NCBI RefSeq assembly: GCF_003149515.1
Contig: NZ_CP029145.1
Span: 4,402,001-4,466,000, forward strand
Length of the DNA stretch: 64,000 nucleotides
Reading direction: 5' to 3'
From: Hymenobacter nivis
Lineage (GTDB): Bacteria; Bacteroidota; Bacteroidia; Cytophagales; Hymenobacteraceae
The position numbers were made by a program, and so were the translations under genes. The notes under the pieces are model-generated. The model was not told the origin of the DNA. It worked only from the letters and a program-made list of their open reading frames with translations, and did not search any database. Positions 40,258-49,210 of this stretch are shown here, piece by piece (positions within the stretch are counted from its first letter, which is position 1; every line of letters starts with the position of its first letter).

Positions 40258-40331
40258 CGCTGATTAAACGGATTAACCGTGATTTTGCTGGTTGGCCGCG
40301 GAAGAGGAGAAAAAGGGAATAATTGGCAAAG

Positions 40332-40361
40332 AAAAAGGCGCTTCCGGAGAAGCGCCTTTTT
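40332..40361 (-). terminator. Terminator between rplY and pth
   Basis: AAAAAGGCGCTTC-CGGA-GAAGCGCCTTTTT, a perfect 13-base stem with A and U runs, so rplY and pth may form separate transcripts or be partly read through. Confidence 0.8.
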
Positions 40362-40424
40362 CGGATGATTTTATGATCCCGCTGGAAACAGCGGAATCGC
40401 GGCAAATCAGTTTAAATCAGTAAT

Positions 40425-40997
40425 TTACTTGCCAGCGGCCAGCTCGCCTTTCAGGGCGCGCGGGATGGCGATGGTGGCAATCGGAGCCAGGGGGTTGGTA
40501 AGGATCGCGAAGTTGTTGGTCTCCACGGCCGACACTTTAATGGATTTGCCCAGCTCCATACCGCTGATGTTCACCTCCACGTAGTCGGGCAGGTTCTCAG
40601 CCGTAGCGCGCACTTTCAGCTTGCGCAGCACGCTCACCAGCTTGCCGCCGGCCAGCACGCCCGGCGACACGCCTACGTACTTGATCGGAATATCCATTTT
40701 CACTTCTTTGCCGTCTTCCAGCTCCAGGAAATCGACGTGCAGCAGCATTTCGTTCACCGGGTGGAACTGCGCATCTTGCACGATGGCGCGGTATATGGCG
40801 CCTTCCACGTTCAGGTCCACGATGTGGGCCTCGGGGGTATACAACAATTCGCGGAACAGGATGGCGGGCACCGAAAAGTGCACCGTTTCGGCACCGCCAT
40901 ACAACACACACGGCACTTGCGAATCCAGGCGCAGGGCCTTGGCATCCGTCTTACCGAGATTCGCTCTTTTAAACCCTACAATCTCGAGGCTTTTCAT
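40425..40997 (-). CDS. rplY: 50S ribosomal protein bL25/general stress protein Ctc
   Basis: 190 residues from ATG 40997 (MKSLEIVGFKRANLGKTDAK). The long Ctc form: an N-terminal 5S-rRNA-binding L25 domain (VPCVLYGGAETVHFSVPAIL, NEMLLHVDFLEL) plus a C-terminal TL5-like domain (GVSPGVLAGGKLVSVLRKLK, GMELGKSIKVSAVE). It binds 5S rRNA in the large subunit. A TACCTTTG box lies 68 bases upstream (41065-41072). Upstream, where prs is expected, lie a decayed gene and katG. Confidence 0.94.
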   Translation of the reverse strand: MKSLEIVGFKRANLGKTDAKALRLDSQVPCVLYGGAETVHFSVPAILFRELLYTPEAHIVDLNVEGAIYRAIVQDAQFHPVNEMLLHVDFLELEDGKEVKMDIPIKYVGVSPGVLAGGKLVSVLRKLKVRATAENLPDYVEVNISGMELGKSIKVSAVETNNFAILTNPLAPIATIAIPRALKGELAAGK

Positions 40998-41064
40998 AAA
41001 AAAAGTTTTTGGGAACAAAAAATAAGAAACCCGCCCAGGCTGACAATCAGCCCCAAACGGGGCG

Positions 41065-41072
41065 CAAAGGTA
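41065..41072 (-). promoter_or_regulatory. -7 box of rplY
   Basis: TACCTTTG on the minus strand, an exact TAnnTTTG match 68 bases before the rplY ATG. Confidence 0.5.
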
Positions 41073-41189
41073 CGGAATCGCTGCTGGATTTGCTACCTCG
41101 GGGCCACATATAAATGGAGGCCCTACCTGTGGGGCCCTGTGGCTACCCGCAAGGAGTTGACTGTATTTTTCGCCATTAACACCTTGACC

Positions 41190-41600
41190 ATGAATAGATT
41201 TACTTTTATCGCTTGGCTGCTGGGGCCGGGCAGCGGCCCGCTTGGCCCAGGCCCCGCCGGCGGCCACCCACGTCCAGGCGCACTGCATCAAGCAAGCAGG
41301 AGGTGTACGTGGCCAGGCGCGCCGGCACGCAGCTGTTCACAGCCATCTGCACGCCCAAGGGTGCCAGCGCGGGCAAGAAATACCCCATCCCGACGCAGCG
41401 CACCCGCTACAGCGCCGCACCCTACGGCCCCACCAGGTCTCCGGCCTGCCCGGGGCCCTCCGAAACCGTGGTGAAGTAGGGCTAGCCATCTGTGGACCAG
41501 TGTGTGCGAGGCTGCTGGGACGCGCCATGGCACTTGGACGAACATGACGTCCGTTAGCGGCAAGGAGATGGATAAAAAGGAAGTGGGCTAGTCGATGGCA
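41190..41600 (+). pseudogene. Remnant of a CocE/NonD-family (X-Pro dipeptidyl-peptidase-like) hydrolase
   Basis: From ATG 41190 a signal-like start (MNRFTFIAWLL) is followed, after frame changes, by EVYVARRAGTQLFTAICTPK and KKYPIPTQRTRYSAAPYGP, then GPSETVVK, in-frame stops, and VDQCVRGCWDAPWHLDEHDV. This order matches the N-terminus of secreted CocE/NonD hydrolases (VYVPMRDGTKLFT, YPILxxRTPYS, VRGRW). Several frameshifts and stops show decay, and only the first ~130 codons remain. The catalytic Ser region is absent. It lies between rplY and katG, within a block that separates prs from rplY. Confidence 0.65.
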
Positions 41601-42159
41601 TCACAGGGACGGATCAGCGTGCGCCTGAACAGGTATGCCATTGCGGCACCCAGAAGGCCGATTTCTGAGGTTGCTGGTCGCCGTAGCTTTCTGGGGGTAG
41701 GGAGGCAGCCTGCGTAACAACCCGCAAAAAACCGGCTGGTAGTGATTTAACTAAAATTTAAGCATAGCATAGCTATTCTTAAGCTGCAAGGTCGTTTGAC
41801 GGCGTCATCTGGTCCGTGGTCAGATCTATAATCCAGCCCCTTGCGCGAGTGGTGGCTACAACAGCCCAAGGGCTCACAGCCGCGTGGCGGCCGGTTGGCA
41901 GGTACAGTGCCGATTCTGCGGGCTTCTTAATGCCTCCCTTTTTTCTTCCTAATACTTTTCTTCTGCCTAATAAATGATATATGTGAAGGCACAACCAGTC
42001 ACAAAGGAGCGGGCATCGCGAGAAGGTTTGGTAAGAATGAACAAGAAGAAAGCGCCTTTTTTGTGTTATACATGCATAAGAATTAGTGAGTCAAAGGGCA
42101 GAACAGTTAAGCCAAGACCCGCGTTTGGCTAGCAGTATTTAATTTCAAAAAAAGCCATA
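41601..42159. other. AT-richer intergenic region before katG, no gene seen
   Basis: No supported gene in 559 bases. Composition is less GC-rich than the surroundings. A 71-codon minus-strand frame (41779-41994) has no family features. The region presumably contains the katG promoter; I could not identify a clear -7 box or a PerR/OxyR site. Confidence 0.5.
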
Positions 42160-44454
42160 ATGCACAGCATAAGCAGCGATAAAACCGACACCAAAACATT
42201 TGAAATGGCCGGCAAGTGCCCCTTCGGCGGCGACAGCATCGGTGGTGTGGAAGGAACGCCACCCACATTGTCCGACTGGTATCCTAATCGGTTAAGGGTT
42301 GAGCTACTTCACCATAACGGCCCGCGGGCCAATCCGCTCGGCGAAAGCTTTGACTACGCCAAAGCCTTCAATGCTATCGATCTAGCTGTGCTGAAGCAGG
42401 AAATTAATACCTTGCTGACCACCTCGGTCGCCTGGTGGCCTTCTGATTACGGCAATTATGGCCCGCAGATGGTTCGGATGGCTTGGCACTCCGCCGGCAC
42501 CTACCGCATCGCCGACGGCCGAGGCGGCGCTGGTGAGGGGCTGATGCGCTTCGCGCCCATCAACAGCTGGTGGGACAATGGTAACACCGATAAGTCGCGC
42601 CGCCTAATATGGCCCATTAAGCAGAAGTACGGCAGCGCTCTTTCCTGGGCCGACCTGATTGTACTGACCGGCAACTGTGCCATGGAAATCATGGGCTTCC
42701 CCACCTACGGTTTCGCCGGGGGGCGTCACGACGCTTGGGAGGCCGATAACTCCACTTATTGGGGCCCTGAGGTGTGGGATGCCAAAAATGTGACCTCGTA
42801 CGACAGCATGGTCATGCGCGACAAGCGGTGGCGCGGCCAAAATGGCGACGCGGACTATGACCTCGAAAACCCGCTGGCAGCCTCCCACTCGTCCATTATT
42901 TACGTGAACCCCGAAGGCCCCTACGGCAAGGGCGATGCAATGGGCTCGGCGCGTGATATCCGCATTACGTTCTCGCGCATGGCCATGAACGACGAGGAGA
43001 CCGTAGCCCTGATTGCCGGCGGTCATGCCTTCGGCAAGAGCCACGGCATGGTTAAGTCGTCCGAAATCGGAGCCCCGCCCGAGATTGCGCCGATGGAGGC
43101 AATGGGATTTGGCTGGCACAACCCCGTGGGTACGGGCAACGCTGAATTTACGATGACCAACGGCATCGAGGGCAGTTGGACGCCAAACCCGACCCAGTGG
43201 GACAACGACTATCTTATAAACCTATTCAAGTTCGATTGGGAGCAGACTAGGAGCCCAGCCGGTGCGCTACAATGGACCCCGACCGACAAGAGCGCGCCCA
43301 AAACACCCGATGCCCACATCCCAGGCCAGATGAATGCCCTGATGATGATGACCACCGACATCGCCTTGAAAGTGGACCCCGACTACCGCCGGGTCTGCGA
43401 GAAATTCCTCAACGACTTCGATACATTCACCCTGGCCTTCGCCAAGGCCTGGTACAAGCTGACCCACCGCGACATGGGGCCGCGGGAGCGCTACCTCGGC
43501 TCTGAGAAGGTTAACTTAAATGACTTGCTCTGGCAGGACCCCATTCCGGTGTCCAATTATGCCTTGGTCGACGCGGCGGACATCACAGTGCTTAAGAAGT
43601 CAGTTTTGGCATCGGATATTTCAGTTTCCGACCTAGTCTTCACCGCCTTTTCCGCCGCAGTAACCTTTCGTGGCAGCGACAAGCGGGGCGGCGCCAATGG
43701 CGGGCGGCTCGCGCTGGCCCCCCAAAAGGATTGGTCGGTCAATCGCCGGACGGTACCGGTAATCGCGGCATTACGTACAGTAATGGAGGAGTTCAATGGC
43801 CAACACACGGGCGGTAAAAAAGTATCGCTCGCCGACCTCATCGTGTTAGGGGGCTGCGCTGCGCTCGAGAAAGCGGCAGCTGATGCGGGCTTAACAATTA
43901 CTGTTCCCTTCACGCCAGGCCGGCGCGACACCACTCAGGAGCTCACCGATATCGAGATGTTCACGTGGCTAAAGCCCGTGGCCGACGGGTTTCGCAACTA
44001 CCTCGATGAAGGGTTCGAGCAGATTTCGCAGGGAGTGGCCCCGGAGGAGTTTTTCCTCGATAAAGCGCAGCTCCTCTCGCTTACCTCACCGGAGTGGGTG
44101 GCACTAATGGGTGGCCTGAAGGCCATGAATGCCAACTACGACGGCTCTGCGCACGGCATTTTCACCGACCGCGTCGGCGTGCTGACTAACGACTTCTTTA
44201 CCGTACTCACAAGTATGGACTTCGAGTGGAAGAAAACGGACGCGAAGGGACTGACCTTTTCGCTCGACGACCGCACGACGGGCGCGCAACGCTTTACAGC
44301 AACGCGTTCTGACCTTGTGTTCGGATCCAACAGTCATTTACGCGCGGTCGCGGAAGTTTATGCCGGCAGTGATGGGCATGAGCGCTTCGTGAATGCTTTT
44401 GTGAAGGCGTGGGACAAGGTGATGATGCTCGACCGCTATGACGTGAAAGTCTGA
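42160..44454 (+). CDS. katG: Catalase-peroxidase
   Basis: 764 residues; ATG 42160 gives the expected N-terminal tail, with a second ATG 15 codons later (MAGKCPFGGD). The distal haem site is Arg106-Trp109-His110 (VRMAWHSAGTYR); the proximal His289 lies in ALIAGGHAFGKSHG; the Tyr of the Met-Tyr-Trp adduct is in YVNPEGPYGKGD. The C-terminal duplicated domain is complete. It removes hydrogen peroxide in the cytoplasm. Only one GGGCCC occurs in 2.3 kb, against 18 in 4.1 kb at 6.3-10.4 kb, and it sits with a dead gene inside the otherwise conserved prs-rplY-pth neighbourhood, suggesting acquisition by transfer. Confidence 0.96.
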   Translation: MHSISSDKTDTKTFEMAGKCPFGGDSIGGVEGTPPTLSDWYPNRLRVELLHHNGPRANPLGESFDYAKAFNAIDLAVLKQEINTLLTTSVAWWPSDYGNYGPQMVRMAWHSAGTYRIADGRGGAGEGLMRFAPINSWWDNGNTDKSRRLIWPIKQKYGSALSWADLIVLTGNCAMEIMGFPTYGFAGGRHDAWEADNSTYWGPEVWDAKNVTSYDSMVMRDKRWRGQNGDADYDLENPLAASHSSIIYVNPEGPYGKGDAMGSARDIRITFSRMAMNDEETVALIAGGHAFGKSHGMVKSSEIGAPPEIAPMEAMGFGWHNPVGTGNAEFTMTNGIEGSWTPNPTQWDNDYLINLFKFDWEQTRSPAGALQWTPTDKSAPKTPDAHIPGQMNALMMMTTDIALKVDPDYRRVCEKFLNDFDTFTLAFAKAWYKLTHRDMGPRERYLGSEKVNLNDLLWQDPIPVSNYALVDAADITVLKKSVLASDISVSDLVFTAFSAAVTFRGSDKRGGANGGRLALAPQKDWSVNRRTVPVIAALRTVMEEFNGQHTGGKKVSLADLIVLGGCAALEKAAADAGLTITVPFTPGRRDTTQELTDIEMFTWLKPVADGFRNYLDEGFEQISQGVAPEEFFLDKAQLLSLTSPEWVALMGGLKAMNANYDGSAHGIFTDRVGVLTNDFFTVLTSMDFEWKKTDAKGLTFSLDDRTTGAQRFTATRSDLVFGSNSHLRAVAEVYAGSDGHERFVNAFVKAWDKVMMLDRYDVKV

Positions 44455-44483
44455 GGATAACACGGCTTGTTTTTAGCTAATTG

Positions 44484-44518
44484 AAAAGGCCGCCCAACGT
44501 TGCATTGGGCGGCCTTTT
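44484..44518 (+). terminator. katG terminator
   Basis: AAAAGGCCGCCCAA-CGTTGCA-TTGGGCGGCCTTTT, a perfect 14-base stem 30 bases after the katG stop. Confidence 0.85.
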
Positions 44519-44581
44519 GTGTTGGCGCCGGTGGGGCCGGTGGGGCCGCTGGAGGCGGTAGCCCGCACAATATCAAAAGAA

Positions 44582-44620
44582 TAAGGGCCCTAGCGCGGTT
44601 ATTCACCGGCTGGGGCCCTA
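44582..44620 (-). terminator. Probable prs terminator
   Basis: TAAGGGCCCTAGC pairs with GCTGGGGCCCTA (one bulge, one G-U) 13 bases beyond the prs stop. Confidence 0.5.
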
Positions 44621-44632
44621 CGCGTTGGTTTA

Positions 44633-45565
44633 TTACACAAACAGCGAGCTGATGCTCTCATGCGTGACCACGTTGCGGATGGCGTGGGCGAACAAATTGG
44701 CTACCGAAATCACCCGGATTCTCTCGTTGGGTTCGCGCAGCGGAATTGTATCCGTTACTACCAGCTCAGTGAGGGCGCTGGCGCGGATGCGCGCGTGGGC
44801 CGGGCCGCTGAGCAGCGGGTGCGTGATGACGGCGCGCACCGACAGGGCCCCGCGCTCCATCAGAAGGTCGGCGGCTTTGCAAATGGTGCCGGCCGTGTCC
44901 ACCATGTCGTCCACCAGCACCACGTTCATGCCCGTTACGTCGCCAATTACCTGCATCGAGGCAATCTCGTTGGCCCGCAGGCGCATCTTGTCGCACACCA
45001 CAATCTCGGCCCCGAATTTTTTGGCGAACGCCCGGGTGCGCACCACGCCGCCCACGTCGGGCGAGGCAAAGATGAGGTTCTCCAGGTTGAGCGACTTGAT
45101 GTAGGGCGCCGTCACGGTGGCCCCGTCGAGGTGGTCCACCGGGATGTCAAAAAAGCCCTGGATCTGGCCTGCGTGCAGCTCGCAGGTCATCATTCGGTCG
45201 GTGCCCACGCTCTGGACGATGTTGGCCACCACCTTAGCCCCAATGCTCACGCGCGGCTTGTCCTTGCGGTCTTGCCGGGCGTAGCCCATGTAGGGCATCA
45301 CGATGTTCACCTTGTGGGCCGAGGCACGCTTGGCCGCGTCCACCATCAGCATCAGCTCCATCAGGTTTTCGGCCGGCGGAAACGTGCTTTGAATCAAGAA
45401 CACCTCGCAGCCTCGCACGCTCTCGTTGAAGCTGGGCCCCATCTCGGTATCGGCAAAGCGCTGGATGCTAAGGTCGCCCAGCGGCTGGCCGTAGGCGGCG
45501 GCGATGCCGGCGGCCAACTCGCACGAGGCGCTGCCGGCAAAAATTCTTACTTGCTTCATGGACAT
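44633..45565 (-). CDS. prs: Ribose-phosphate pyrophosphokinase
   Basis: 310 residues from ATG 45565; ATG 45559 two codons later is equally possible. Both PRTase-like domains are present: RFADTEMGPSFNESVRGCEV, FLIQSTFPPAENLMELMLMV, the ATP loop YMGYARQDRKDKPRVSIGAK, and the PRPP-binding loop VVLVDDMVDTAGTICKAADL. It makes PRPP from ribose-5-phosphate and ATP for nucleotide, His and Trp synthesis. It is downstream of tRNA-Gln on the same strand but separated by a hairpin. Its usual follower rplY is displaced by the katG block. Confidence 0.96.
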   Translation of the reverse strand: MSMKQVRIFAGSASCELAAGIAAAYGQPLGDLSIQRFADTEMGPSFNESVRGCEVFLIQSTFPPAENLMELMLMVDAAKRASAHKVNIVMPYMGYARQDRKDKPRVSIGAKVVANIVQSVGTDRMMTCELHAGQIQGFFDIPVDHLDGATVTAPYIKSLNLENLIFASPDVGGVVRTRAFAKKFGAEIVVCDKMRLRANEIASMQVIGDVTGMNVVLVDDMVDTAGTICKAADLLMERGALSVRAVITHPLLSGPAHARIRASALTELVVTDTIPLREPNERIRVISVANLFAHAIRNVVTHESISSLFV

Positions 45566-45639
45566 GGGGGACGGCGTAAAGAAGTGGTTGTATACGGGGA
45601 AGGCGGGAAGCGCGCGCGTCCGGCGGGGCGGGAGGTAAA

Positions 45640-45689
45640 AAGCGAAAGGCGCCGACCTCTCTAAAAAGAGAAGCCAGCGCCTTTCGCTT
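45640..45689 (-). terminator. Terminator of the tRNA-Gln transcript
   Basis: AAGCGAAAGGCGC and GCGCCTTTCGCTT form a 13-base stem with a 24-base loop, 20 bases after the tRNA 3' end and before prs. Confidence 0.6.
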
Positions 45690-45709
45690 GTGTTACGTGA
45701 GCTTTGTCG

Positions 45710-45782
45710 TTGTCCGACCAGGGCTCGAACCTGGACTTTCTTGAATCAAAATCAAGCGTGTTGCCGGTTACACCATCGGACA
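45710..45782 (-). tRNA. tRNA-Gln (anticodon TTG)
   Basis: On the minus strand the cloverleaf folds completely: 7-base acceptor TGTCCGA/TCGGACA, D arm GTGT/ACAC, anticodon arm CTTGA-TTTTGAT-TCAAG with anticodon TTG reading CAA, a 5-base variable loop, and T arm CCAGG-TTCGAGC-CCTGG. 72 bases plus discriminator A. CCA is not encoded. Confidence 0.97.
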
Positions 45783-45984
45783 GTTTCCCCGTGGGCCGGG
45801 GCTGTTTGGGACTACAAATGTACGAGCCATTCGATTCTAAGCAAGTTTTTGCCAAAAAAAATCTTGCCTGCTTTGGGAGGTGCCTTTTGCGAAAGGTGGG
45901 TGCCCTGGGCCTACCAGCTGATTTTCAGCTTGCCGGCGCGGCTCCTCGGGCCAAAACCAGGGCCCCCAGCGCCCGTGTGCGGGG

Positions 45985-46015
45985 TTGGAAAAGCGGCGGC
46001 GCTGGCGTAATTTTG
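45985..46015 (+). promoter_or_regulatory. Promoter of atpD
   Basis: TTGG, 19 bases, then TAATTTTG (46008-46015), a good match to the Bacteroidota -33 TTTG / -7 TAnnTTTG arrangement, 45 bases before the atpD ATG. Confidence 0.6.
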
Positions 46016-46060
46016 CGGCCTGAAAACTCGCGGCTTCATCTCTTCTATATAAAAAACACA

Positions 46061-47566
46061 ATGGCGAACACCGGCAAAATCACCCAAATTATCGGCCCCG
46101 TCGTGGACGTAAGCTTCGCTGGGGAGGGCACCAAGCTCCCGAATATCTTCGACGCGATGGAAGTGACGAAAGAAAACGGCCAGGTGGTGGTGCTCGAATG
46201 CCAGCAGCACTTGGGCGAAGACCGAGTCCGCACCATTGCCATGGACTCGACCGAGGGCCTGGCCCGCGGCACCGAGGTACGCGACTTGGGGGCCCCTATT
46301 TCGATGCCTACCGGCGACGGCGTGAAAGGCCGCCTGTTCAACGTTATTGGCTACGCCATCGACGGCATTCCCCAGCCCAAGAGCGACGCCCGCCTGCCCA
46401 TCCACCGCAACGCCCCGGCGTTCGAGGACCTGGCCACCACGTCGGAGGTGTTCTTCACCGGCATCAAAGTAATCGACCTGCTGGCCCCCTACGTGAAGGG
46501 CGGCAAAATTGGCCTGTTCGGCGGCGCCGGTGTGGGCAAAACCGTTCTCATCCAGGAGCTTATCAACAACATCGCCAAGGCCTACTCGGGCCTGTCGGTG
46601 TTTGCCGGCGTGGGCGAGCGCACCCGCGAGGGCAACGACTTGTTGCGCGAATTCATCGAGTCGGACATCATCCGCTACGGCGCTGATTTCAAGCACTCAA
46701 TGGAGGAAGGTGGCTGGGATTTGAGCAAGGTGGACATGGCCGAAATGGAAAAATCGCAGGCCACCCTGGTGTTCGGCCAGATGAACGAGCCCCCCGGAGC
46801 CCGCGCCCGCGTGGCCTTGTCGGGCCTGACCATCGCCGAGAGCTTCCGCGACGGCGACGGCACCGGTGCCGGCCGCGACATTCTGTTCTTCATCGATAAC
46901 ATTTTCCGCTTCACGCAGGCCGGCTCGGAGCTGTCGGCGCTGCTGGGCCGCATGCCGTCGGCCGTGGGCTACCAGCCCACGCTGGCCACCGAAATGGGCG
47001 CCATGCAGGAGCGCATCACCTCTACCAAGCGCGGCTCCATCACCTCGGTGCAGGCCGTGTACGTGCCGGCCGATGACTTGACCGACCCGGCCCCGGCCAA
47101 CACCTTTGCCCACTTGGACGCCACGACGACGCTGAGCCGCAAAATTGCCGAGCTGGGCATCTACCCCGCCGTGGACCCGCTGGACTCGACCTCGCGCATC
47201 CTCTCGGCCGACGTGCTCGGCGACGAGCATTACAACACCGCCCAGCGCGTGAAGGAGCTGCTCCAGCGCTACAAGGAGCTGCAAGACATCATCGCCATTC
47301 TCGGCATGGACGAGCTGAGCGAGGAGGACAAGCAGACCGTGAACCGCGCCCGCCGCGTGCAGCGCTTCCTCTCGCAGCCGTTCTTCGTGGCCGAGCAGTT
47401 CACCGGCCTGCCCGGCGTGCTCGTGGACATCAAGGATACCATCCGCGGCTTCAACGAAATCATCGACGGTAAGTACGACCACCTGCCCGAGGCCGCCTTC
47501 AACCTGGTGGGCACCATTGAGGACGCCGTGGTGAAAGGCGAGCGCCTCATCGCCGAAGCCAAATAA
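46061..47566 (+). CDS. atpD: F1F0 ATP synthase subunit beta
   Basis: 501 residues from ATG 46061; the frame is open upstream through the tRNA-Gln region but that part is not coding. P-loop GGAGVGKTVLIQELI at ~154-164, the catalytic GERTREGNDL and ALSGLTIAESFRDGDG segments, and the DELSEEDKQTVNRARR C-terminal region identify the catalytic beta subunit. It binds nucleotides in the F1 head on the inner face of the cytoplasmic membrane. In Bacteroidota atpD and atpC form a pair apart from the other subunit genes, as here. A family-A palindrome lies between them. Confidence 0.97.
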   Translation: MANTGKITQIIGPVVDVSFAGEGTKLPNIFDAMEVTKENGQVVVLECQQHLGEDRVRTIAMDSTEGLARGTEVRDLGAPISMPTGDGVKGRLFNVIGYAIDGIPQPKSDARLPIHRNAPAFEDLATTSEVFFTGIKVIDLLAPYVKGGKIGLFGGAGVGKTVLIQELINNIAKAYSGLSVFAGVGERTREGNDLLREFIESDIIRYGADFKHSMEEGGWDLSKVDMAEMEKSQATLVFGQMNEPPGARARVALSGLTIAESFRDGDGTGAGRDILFFIDNIFRFTQAGSELSALLGRMPSAVGYQPTLATEMGAMQERITSTKRGSITSVQAVYVPADDLTDPAPANTFAHLDATTTLSRKIAELGIYPAVDPLDSTSRILSADVLGDEHYNTAQRVKELLQRYKELQDIIAILGMDELSEEDKQTVNRARRVQRFLSQPFFVAEQFTGLPGVLVDIKDTIRGFNEIIDGKYDHLPEAAFNLVGTIEDAVVKGERLIAEAK

Positions 47567-47584
47567 ATAACAAACGTCAAGCGG

Positions 47585-47678
47585 AACGTCATGCTGAGCT
47601 TGTCGAAGCATCTCTCCCGCGCAAGTAATATTGATTGCTGCTGCGGGAGAGATGCTTCGACAAGCTCAGCACGACGTT
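47585..47678. repeat. Family-A palindromic repeat, copy A3, within the atpD-atpC transcript
   Basis: Arms AACGTCATGCTGAGCTTGTC and onward, core GAAGCATCTCTCCCGC, against the right arm ending GACAAGCTCAGCACGACGTT. It occupies most of the 144-base gap between atpD and atpC, so it is transcribed in the middle of that operon. Confidence 0.9.
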
Positions 47679-47710
47679 TTTCTTCCAGTTTGACAATACA
47701 TTCATTGCTT

Positions 47711-47956
47711 ATGCATTTAGAAATCATCACCCCTGACCGCAAGGTGTTCGAAGGCGAAGTGATATCGGCCAACTTTCCGGGGGCCGACGGCTCGTTTGAA
47801 GTGCTGAACAACCACGCCCCGCTGATTGCCGCCCTGAAGGCCGGCGACGTGACGCTAACCGGCGCTGCCGGCCGCGACACGTTCCGTATAGAGGGCGGCG
47901 TGGTGGAAGTGCTGCGCAACAGCGTGATTGTGCTGGCCGAAGGCGCCAGCGCCTAG
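47711..47956 (+). CDS. atpC: F1F0 ATP synthase subunit epsilon (short form)
   Basis: 81 residues from ATG 47711 (MHLEIITPDRKVFEGEVISA); codons upstream only translate the family-A repeat. It is the N-terminal beta-sandwich domain (GADGSFEVLNNHAPLIAALK, FRIEGGVVEVLRNSVIVLAE). The C-terminal helical domain that inhibits ATP hydrolysis in many bacteria is absent, as usual in Bacteroidota. It links the F1 central stalk to the c-ring. Followed by a GC-rich terminator. Confidence 0.93.
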   Translation: MHLEIITPDRKVFEGEVISANFPGADGSFEVLNNHAPLIAALKAGDVTLTGAAGRDTFRIEGGVVEVLRNSVIVLAEGASA

Positions 47957-47981
47957 GGCCCCCAGGGCCCTTGCAACGGGT

Positions 47982-48015
47982 AACGCCCGCCCTGGCTTTG
48001 GCCGGGGCGGGCGTT
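47982..48015 (+). terminator. atpC terminator
   Basis: AACGCCCGCCC and GGGCGGGCGTT pair across a short loop, followed by GTTATTTT. Confidence 0.75.
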
Positions 48016-48098
48016 GTTATTTTCGGCCTCGCTGGCCTGTTTTTCCGTAAGGGGCCCCAGTAGATTTAACCCAGGCTTCATTTACTTTCCGGCACCTC

Positions 48099-49187
48099 AT
48101 GGCCCTAAATCCCACGGAAACTAATATCTACACGCCGCGCCAGCGCTTCATTCTGCTTATTGTGACGCTGGTGGTGCTGGGCTGGCTGGCCCTGTTCGGA
48201 CTGCTGCAATACCTGACGGCGTTTCTGGGGGCGGGCATTCTGTACGTGGTGCTGCGGCCGTGGTTCACGGCCTTGGTGCACAAGCGCCAGTGGAACCGCA
48301 CCCTCGTAACGGTGCTGCTGCTGGTGTTTGCGGTGGTAGTGCTGGTGATTCCGTTCTTCGCCCTTACCTCGCTGCTCATTAACCGCATCCAGACCCTGGC
48401 CCAGAACACTGATCAGATTTTGCTGGTGGTGCAGCGCATCGAGCGCAAAGTGGGCATGCAGGTGACGCAGGAAAACAACGTGCGCCAGCTTTTGCAGCAG
48501 GGGGCAGCCCGCGTGAGCCAGTGGATTCCGACGCTGGCCAGCAGCGTGCTCAACGTCGTCGTAATCGTGGGCCTGATGCTGTTTACGCTCTACTACCTCT
48601 TCATGCAGGAGGATGCCTTTTTGGCGGGACTGCACCGCTACCTGCCCTTCCGCGAGAAGACCTTGGACGAGCTGAGCAATTCGCTGCGCAATAACGTGAA
48701 TGCCAACGTGCTGGGCTCGGGCCTGGTGGCGCTGGTGCAGGGCCTGCTGACGGGCGCGACGCTCTGGATGTTTGGGGTGCCCCAGCCCTTATTCTGGACG
48801 GTTATCGCCTTTTTCGTGGCCTTTATTCCGGTGTTGGGCACGCCGCTGGTGTGGGGGCCGGCCGCGCTCTACCAGTTTGCGCAGGGCCAAACCACGCAGG
48901 GTATTGGTATCTTGCTGGTAGGAGCTATCGTTATCATCAACATCGACAACCTGTTGCGTATTTGGCTGGCCAAGGGCATGGGCGATATTCACCCCTGGGT
49001 AACGCTGGTGGGCCTCACGCTGGGCGTGGGCATTTTTGGCATTGTGGGGCTGGTGATAGGGCCCCTGCTGCTCTCGTACTTCATCGTGCTGATGCAGGTA
49101 TTTGCTCGCGAAAACCGGGCTCGGGCCCACGTCAGCAACGCGGCCGCCGAGGCCATGAAACGCCTGGCCGCCACTGAAGATCAGTAA
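48099..49187 (+). CDS. AI-2E family transporter (PerM/UPF0118-type membrane protein)
   Basis: 362 residues with about seven transmembrane helices: FILLIVTLVVLGWLALFGLL, LLLVFAVVVLVIPFFALTSL near the N-terminus, VLNVVVIVGLMLFTLYYLFM in the middle and GIGILLVGAIVIINIDNLLR plus VGLTLGVGIFGIVGLVIGPL at the end. The family motif GVPQPLFWTVIAFFVAFIPV followed by LGTPLVWGPAALYQF is clear. Family members export AI-2 or act as Na+/H+ antiporters, so substrate is open. Inner membrane. Followed by its own terminator. Confidence 0.88.
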   Translation: MALNPTETNIYTPRQRFILLIVTLVVLGWLALFGLLQYLTAFLGAGILYVVLRPWFTALVHKRQWNRTLVTVLLLVFAVVVLVIPFFALTSLLINRIQTLAQNTDQILLVVQRIERKVGMQVTQENNVRQLLQQGAARVSQWIPTLASSVLNVVVIVGLMLFTLYYLFMQEDAFLAGLHRYLPFREKTLDELSNSLRNNVNANVLGSGLVALVQGLLTGATLWMFGVPQPLFWTVIAFFVAFIPVLGTPLVWGPAALYQFAQGQTTQGIGILLVGAIVIINIDNLLRIWLAKGMGDIHPWVTLVGLTLGVGIFGIVGLVIGPLLLSYFIVLMQVFARENRARAHVSNAAAEAMKRLAATEDQ

Positions 49188-49210
49188 CCCGCAGCCCTGA
49201 GCTAACCACC

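Noticed and set aside
41779..41994. 71-codon minus-strand frame before katG
   Set aside because: No family features, no promoter box, isolated in AT-richer DNA.
45704..46060. Long N-terminal extension of atpD through the tRNA-Gln region
   Set aside because: It would translate the antisense of a tRNA; the conserved beta-subunit start is ATG 46061 with a promoter just upstream.
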